From NCBI GenBank assembly GCA_003454835.1, contig DMTA01000339.1, positions 1 through 7,752 of the forward strand: a DNA stretch of 7,752 nucleotides, read 5' to 3'. The stretch comes from Achromobacter sp. (lineage in GTDB: Bacteria; Pseudomonadota; Gammaproteobacteria; Burkholderiales; Burkholderiaceae_B). Shown piece by piece: positions 5,457-7,752 of the stretch. Under the pieces are notes generated by a model. The model was not told the origin of the DNA, made no database searches, and saw nothing but the letters and a program-made list of their open reading frames with translations. Every line of letters starts with the position of its first letter. The stretch's first letter is position 1. A program made the position numbers and the translations under genes.

Positions 5457-6347
5457 ATGTCATTGTTCTCGTTGTTAGGCGCGCTGGAGATCGGCTTGAT
5501 CTTCAGTCTGGTGGCCTTGGGCGTGTTCATCTCCTTTCGCCTGCTGCGCTTCCCGGACCTGACCGTGGACGGCAGCTTTCCGCTGGGCGGCGCAGTCTGT
5601 GCGACGCTGATCGCCTCGGGCACCGATCCGTTTTCCGCGACCATCATTGCAACCATTGCGGGCGCCGCGGCCGGGCTGGTCACGGGCTGGCTGAACGTCA
5701 AGCTCAAGATCATGGATCTGCTCGCCAGCATCCTGATGATGATCGCGCTGTATTCGATCAACCTGCGCATCATGGGCAAGCCCAACGTGCCGCTGATCAC
5801 CGAACCCACCGTCTTCACGATTCTGCAGCCTGCGTGGATTTCCGACTACGTCGCCCGCCCATTGCTGCTTATCGTCATCGTCATCTTGTGCAAGCTGGCG
5901 CTGGACTGGTTCTTCGCGACGCAAACCGGCCTTGCCGTGCGTGCCACCGGTTCCAACGGCCGCATGGCCCGCGCGCAAGGCGTGAACACCGGCCGCATGA
6001 TTCTCGGCGGCATGGCGCTCTCCAACGCGCTGGTCGCGCTGGCCGGCGCGCTGTTCGCACAGACGCAGGGTGGTTCCGACATCTCGATGGGCATCGGCAC
6101 CATCGTGATCGGCCTGGCCGCAGTGATCGTCGGCGAAAGCATCCTGCCGTCGCGCAAGCTGGTGCTGGCCACGCTGGCCGTCATCATCGGCGCCATCGTC
6201 TACCGCTTTTTCATCGCCCTGGCGCTCAACAGCGATTTCATCGGCCTGAAGGCGCAGGACCTGAACCTCGTCACCGCGGTGCTCGTCACGATCGCCCTGG
6301 TCATCCCCATGCTCAAGCGCCGTCTGGTCGGCAAGAAGGGGCGCTGA
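5457..6347 (+). CDS. ABC transporter permease (TrpY-like, BPD_transp_2 family)
   Basis: A 296-residue inner-membrane permease of the COG4120/branched-chain-amino-acid-type permease family, the channel of the importer. About nine hydrophobic segments are visible, roughly at 7-27, 41-54, 61-79, 87-105, 134-153, 181-201, 212-229, 234-256 and 271-287. Between the first two is the conserved FPDLTVDGSFPLGGAV (32-47). The cytoplasmic loop TGLAVRATGSNGRMARAQG (157-175) resembles the coupling segment that contacts the ATPase. The C-terminus is basic (KRRLVGKKGR), as expected on the cytoplasmic side. The ATG at 5457 has only a weak GGAT about seven bases upstream, so translation may be modest. The 155-base gap before it contains a terminator and no promoter I can defend. 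The ATPase gene starts one base after its stop, so these two are tightly coupled. Confidence 0.93.
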   Translation: MSLFSLLGALEIGLIFSLVALGVFISFRLLRFPDLTVDGSFPLGGAVCATLIASGTDPFSATIIATIAGAAAGLVTGWLNVKLKIMDLLASILMMIALYSINLRIMGKPNVPLITEPTVFTILQPAWISDYVARPLLLIVIVILCKLALDWFFATQTGLAVRATGSNGRMARAQGVNTGRMILGGMALSNALVALAGALFAQTQGGSDISMGIGTIVIGLAAVIVGESILPSRKLVLATLAVIIGAIVYRFFIALALNSDFIGLKAQDLNLVTAVLVTIALVIPMLKRRLVGKKGR

Positions 6348-6348
6348 T

Positions 6349-7143
6349 ATGTTGTCCGCAAAAGACCTGAAAATCACCTTCAACGCGGGTACGCCGATCG
6401 AGACCCGCGCCCTGCGCGGCCTCACGCTGGAAATCCCGTCGGGCCAGTTCGTGACCGTGATCGGCTCCAACGGCGCGGGCAAGTCCACGTTCCTGAACGC
6501 CGTGTCGGGCGACCTGCCGGTCGATTCCGGCCGCATCGACATCAACGGCGTGGACGTGACGCGCCAGCCCGTGTGGGCGCGCGCCGGCAGCGTGGCCCGC
6601 GTGTTCCAGGACCCGATGGCGGGCACCTGCGAAGACCTGACCATCGAAGAAAACATGGCGCTGGCGCAGATGCGCGGCGCGTCGCGCGGCTACAGCCGCG
6701 CCGTCAAGGCCTCGATGAAAGCGGGCTTTCGCGAGCGCCTCGCCACGCTGGGCCTGGGCCTGGAGAACCGCCTGACCGACCGCATCGGCCTGTTGTCCGG
6801 CGGCCAGCGTCAGGCGGTCAGCCTGCTGATGGCGGCGCTGCAGCCCTCGCGCATCCTGCTGCTGGACGAACACACCGCCGCGCTCGACCCGCGCACTGCG
6901 GACTTCGTGCTGCAACTGACCGCGCGCATCGTGGCGGAAAACCAGCTCACCACCATGATGGTCACGCACAGCATGCGCCAGGCGCTGGACGTTGGCGACC
7001 GCACCGTCATGCTGCACCAGGGCCAGGTCGTGCTGGACGTGTCCGGCGACGAGCGCCGTGGCATGGACGTGCCGGACCTGCTGGCCATGTTCGAGCGGGT
7101 GCGGGGCGAGAAACTGTCGGACGATGCCCTGTTGCTGGGGTGA
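6349..7143 (+). CDS. ABC transporter ATP-binding protein (TrpZ-like, COG1101 class)
   Basis: A 264-residue ATPase that powers the importer from the cytoplasmic face of the membrane. All ABC motifs are intact: Walker A GSNGAGKST (39-47, K45), Q-loop VFQDPMAGTCEDLTIEEN with the family-typical 'QDP.AGT', signature LSGGQRQ (149-155), Walker B ILLLDEHTAALDP (D173, catalytic E174) and the H-loop VTHSM (H207). The glutamate-histidine pair in LDEHTAALDP is also usual for this ATPase class. The ATG at 6349 begins one base after the permease stop, with an AGAAGGGG ribosome site inside the permease end, so translation is coupled. A strong terminator follows 33 bases after the stop. The gene order binding protein-permease-ATPase is that of TrpXYZ-type systems, which supports all three assignments. 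Confidence 0.95.
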   Translation: MLSAKDLKITFNAGTPIETRALRGLTLEIPSGQFVTVIGSNGAGKSTFLNAVSGDLPVDSGRIDINGVDVTRQPVWARAGSVARVFQDPMAGTCEDLTIEENMALAQMRGASRGYSRAVKASMKAGFRERLATLGLGLENRLTDRIGLLSGGQRQAVSLLMAALQPSRILLLDEHTAALDPRTADFVLQLTARIVAENQLTTMMVTHSMRQALDVGDRTVMLHQGQVVLDVSGDERRGMDVPDLLAMFERVRGEKLSDDALLLG

Positions 7144-7154
7144 CGACGACACAA

Positions 7155-7210
7155 CGCGTTCAAAAACGCGGTCAGGAAAACGCGGTTCCTTAGGGACCGC
7201 GTTTTTTTTT
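7155..7210 (+). terminator. Terminator of the ABC unit, with an extra upstream hairpin
   Basis: The main stem is 13 pairs: 7177-7189 (AAAACGCGGTTCC) with 7193-7205, loop TTA, followed by T to 7210. Just upstream a separate hairpin is possible: CGCGTT (7155-7160), loop CAAA, AACGCG (7165-7170). The sequence AAAACGCGGT occurs twice (7163-7172 and 7177-7186), so either copy could pair with the right arm. Confidence 0.92.
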
Positions 7211-7212
7211 GC

Positions 7213-7227
7213 CCGGCAGACTGCCGG
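7213..7227. promoter_or_regulatory. Perfect palindrome upstream of the RraB-family gene (possible operator)
   Basis: CCGGCAG (7213-7219), a central A, and CTGCCGG (7221-7227) form a perfect 7+1+7 inverted repeat. It lies between the ABC terminator and a TGCTACCAT extended -10-like sequence (7233-7241), placing it over the spacer/-35 zone of a promoter for the next gene. The one-base centre fits protein binding to DNA better than an RNA hairpin. Confidence 0.4.
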
Positions 7228-7232
7228 TCCTT

Positions 7233-7241
7233 TGCTACCAT
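7233..7241 (+). promoter_or_regulatory. Possible extended -10 for the RraB-family gene
   Basis: TGCTACCAT has the TGn extension and a TACCAT hexamer (four of six consensus bases), 38 bases before the ATG at 7280. No good -35 is seen at 16-18 bases; TTGCCC at 7209-7214 is 21 bases away, too far. An own promoter is expected because the gene follows a strong terminator. Confidence 0.35.
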
Positions 7242-7279
7242 CGCCGCCTTGAAAAATCCGATGATCGAGCGCAGCAACG

Positions 7280-7609
7280 ATGGAAACCAGCCAGGCGTCA
7301 ATTGACGGTGTGTACAGCAAGATGGCGCAGAACGGGTGGGATACGTTCGCGCCGTTGAAGTGGGGCTACTACTTCATGGCCGGCTGGGAAGAGGCGCTGA
7401 AATTCATCTACCGCGAAATCGCCGACAGCAAGTACCGGTTGGAAAGCCTCCACCACTCTGAAGGCGAGGAGGGCGGCTGGACGATGTTCGTGAGCAAGGT
7501 CGAGACCCTGCCCGCGGACAAGCTGTTCCGACGCTGCATGGCTTTTAACGATCTGGCCGATGAGCACGGTGCGCTGTTTGACGGCTGGGACGTGGAACAG
7601 GTTGCGTAA
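7280..7609 (+). CDS. RraB-family protein (ribonuclease E inhibitor-like)
   Basis: A 109-residue soluble protein resembling RraB, which in E. coli binds RNase E and lowers its activity on part of its RNA substrates. The features are of that domain: a first helix (ASIDGVYSKMAQNGWD), the strand WGYYFMAG followed by the helix WEEALKFIYREI where RraB proteins have 'FYF....AA..', the GGWTMFVSKVETLP strand, a helix ending LADEHGALF, and the terminal DGWDVE matching the 'YDGWGTE' end of the family. It is shorter than E. coli RraB (about 138 residues), lacking mainly the acidic tail. The ATG at 7280 is preceded by a weak GAGCG. It stands alone between the ABC terminator and a convergent gene whose stop is three bases away. 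The domain assignment is fairly sure; actual RNase E inhibition is inferred. Confidence 0.75.
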   Translation: METSQASIDGVYSKMAQNGWDTFAPLKWGYYFMAGWEEALKFIYREIADSKYRLESLHHSEGEEGGWTMFVSKVETLPADKLFRRCMAFNDLADEHGALFDGWDVEQVA

Positions 7610-7612
7610 AGC

Positions 7613-7752
7613 CTAGATGAAGCGGCCGGGCCGGAAGGCCGTGTGGCGCGATGCGGCGGCGCTGTCCAGCATCAATTCCGCCAGCACCTTTGCCGTGCCC
7701 GGCGCCGTGCTGAACCCGATGTGCTGATGCCCCAGCGCCAGCCACAGGCCGG
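7613..7752 (-). CDS. FAD-dependent oxidoreductase (DadA/DAO family), C-terminal part
   Basis: Partial gene running off the right edge; the TAG stop is the complement of 7613-7615. The last 45 residues read GLWLALGHQHIGFSTAPGTAK, then VLAELMLD, and end FRPGRFI. This is the typical end of D-amino-acid dehydrogenase-like flavoproteins: the 'GH.H.G....PGTA..LAEL' segment closes the FAD site and 'F.P.RF' ends the chain. Members oxidise D-amino acids, glycine, sarcosine or similar amines and pass electrons to the respiratory chain or oxygen. The N-terminal dinucleotide-binding motif lies outside the window, so the substrate cannot be named. It converges on the RraB-family gene with three bases between the stops and no visible terminator for either. 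Confidence 0.85.
   Translation of the reverse strand, partial: GLWLALGHQHIGFSTAPGTAKVLAELMLDSAAASRHTAFRPGRFI

Noticed and set aside
5475..6656. Long minus-strand open frame opposite the permease and ATPase genes
   Set aside because: It spans two well-supported plus-strand genes and has the low-complexity Asp/Gly/Arg/His composition of antisense GC-rich DNA.
7621..7645. GC-rich inverted bases after the RraB-family gene as a terminator
   Set aside because: The GGCC-GGAA-GGCC fold lies within the coding end of the oxidoreductase gene and no T-run follows on either strand.

Overview
The window is GC-rich DNA (G or C at most third codon positions) from a free-living, metabolically versatile Gram-negative bacterium. 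An orphan Bug-type solute receptor, a TrpXYZ-like ABC importer, an RraB-family protein and the general gene style suggest a betaproteobacterium of the Alcaligenaceae (Achromobacter/Bordetella-like). That placement is inferred from gene content and protein style, not from a search.

Layout. (1) Positions 1-218 hold the C-terminal end of a crotonase-family enoyl-CoA hydratase/isomerase. Four bases later a GTG-started malonyl-CoA synthetase gene (matB, 223-1764) follows, so the two are probably one transcript, closed by a clear intrinsic terminator (1774-1802). (2) A monocistronic periplasmic Bug/TctC-type receptor gene (1964-2935) comes next. (3) A convergent aldo/keto reductase gene lies on the minus strand (3020-3976). 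The space between these two genes is filled by seven units of a 13-bp tandem repeat that starts inside the last codons of the receptor gene. (4) A 353-bp gene-free region (3977-4329) carries a second, unrelated array with a 15-bp period, plus the leader of the next gene. (5) A complete three-gene ABC importer of the TrpX/TrpY/TrpZ class follows: binding protein (4330-5301), permease (5457-6347) and ATPase (6349-7143). A strong terminator sits between the binding-protein gene and the permease gene, and another closes the unit. (6) An RraB-family gene (7280-7609) has a palindrome just upstream. (7) The C-terminus of a DadA-like FAD oxidoreductase enters from the right edge on the minus strand (7613-7752).

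How the genes may work together. The crotonase and MatB form an acyl-CoA/malonate catabolic pair; the Bug receptor next to them may bind a related carboxylate, but its terminator-separated position and the lack of TctA/TctB membrane genes leave this open. The ABC genes form a self-sufficient importer for a small, probably amino-acid-like solute. Genes here are conventional; the less ordinary content is in the intergenic DNA: two seven-unit arrays flanking the reductase gene, an eight-C tract near that gene's start, and structured terminators within and after the ABC unit. I found no RNA gene, CRISPR array, insertion sequence or clearly novel protein system.
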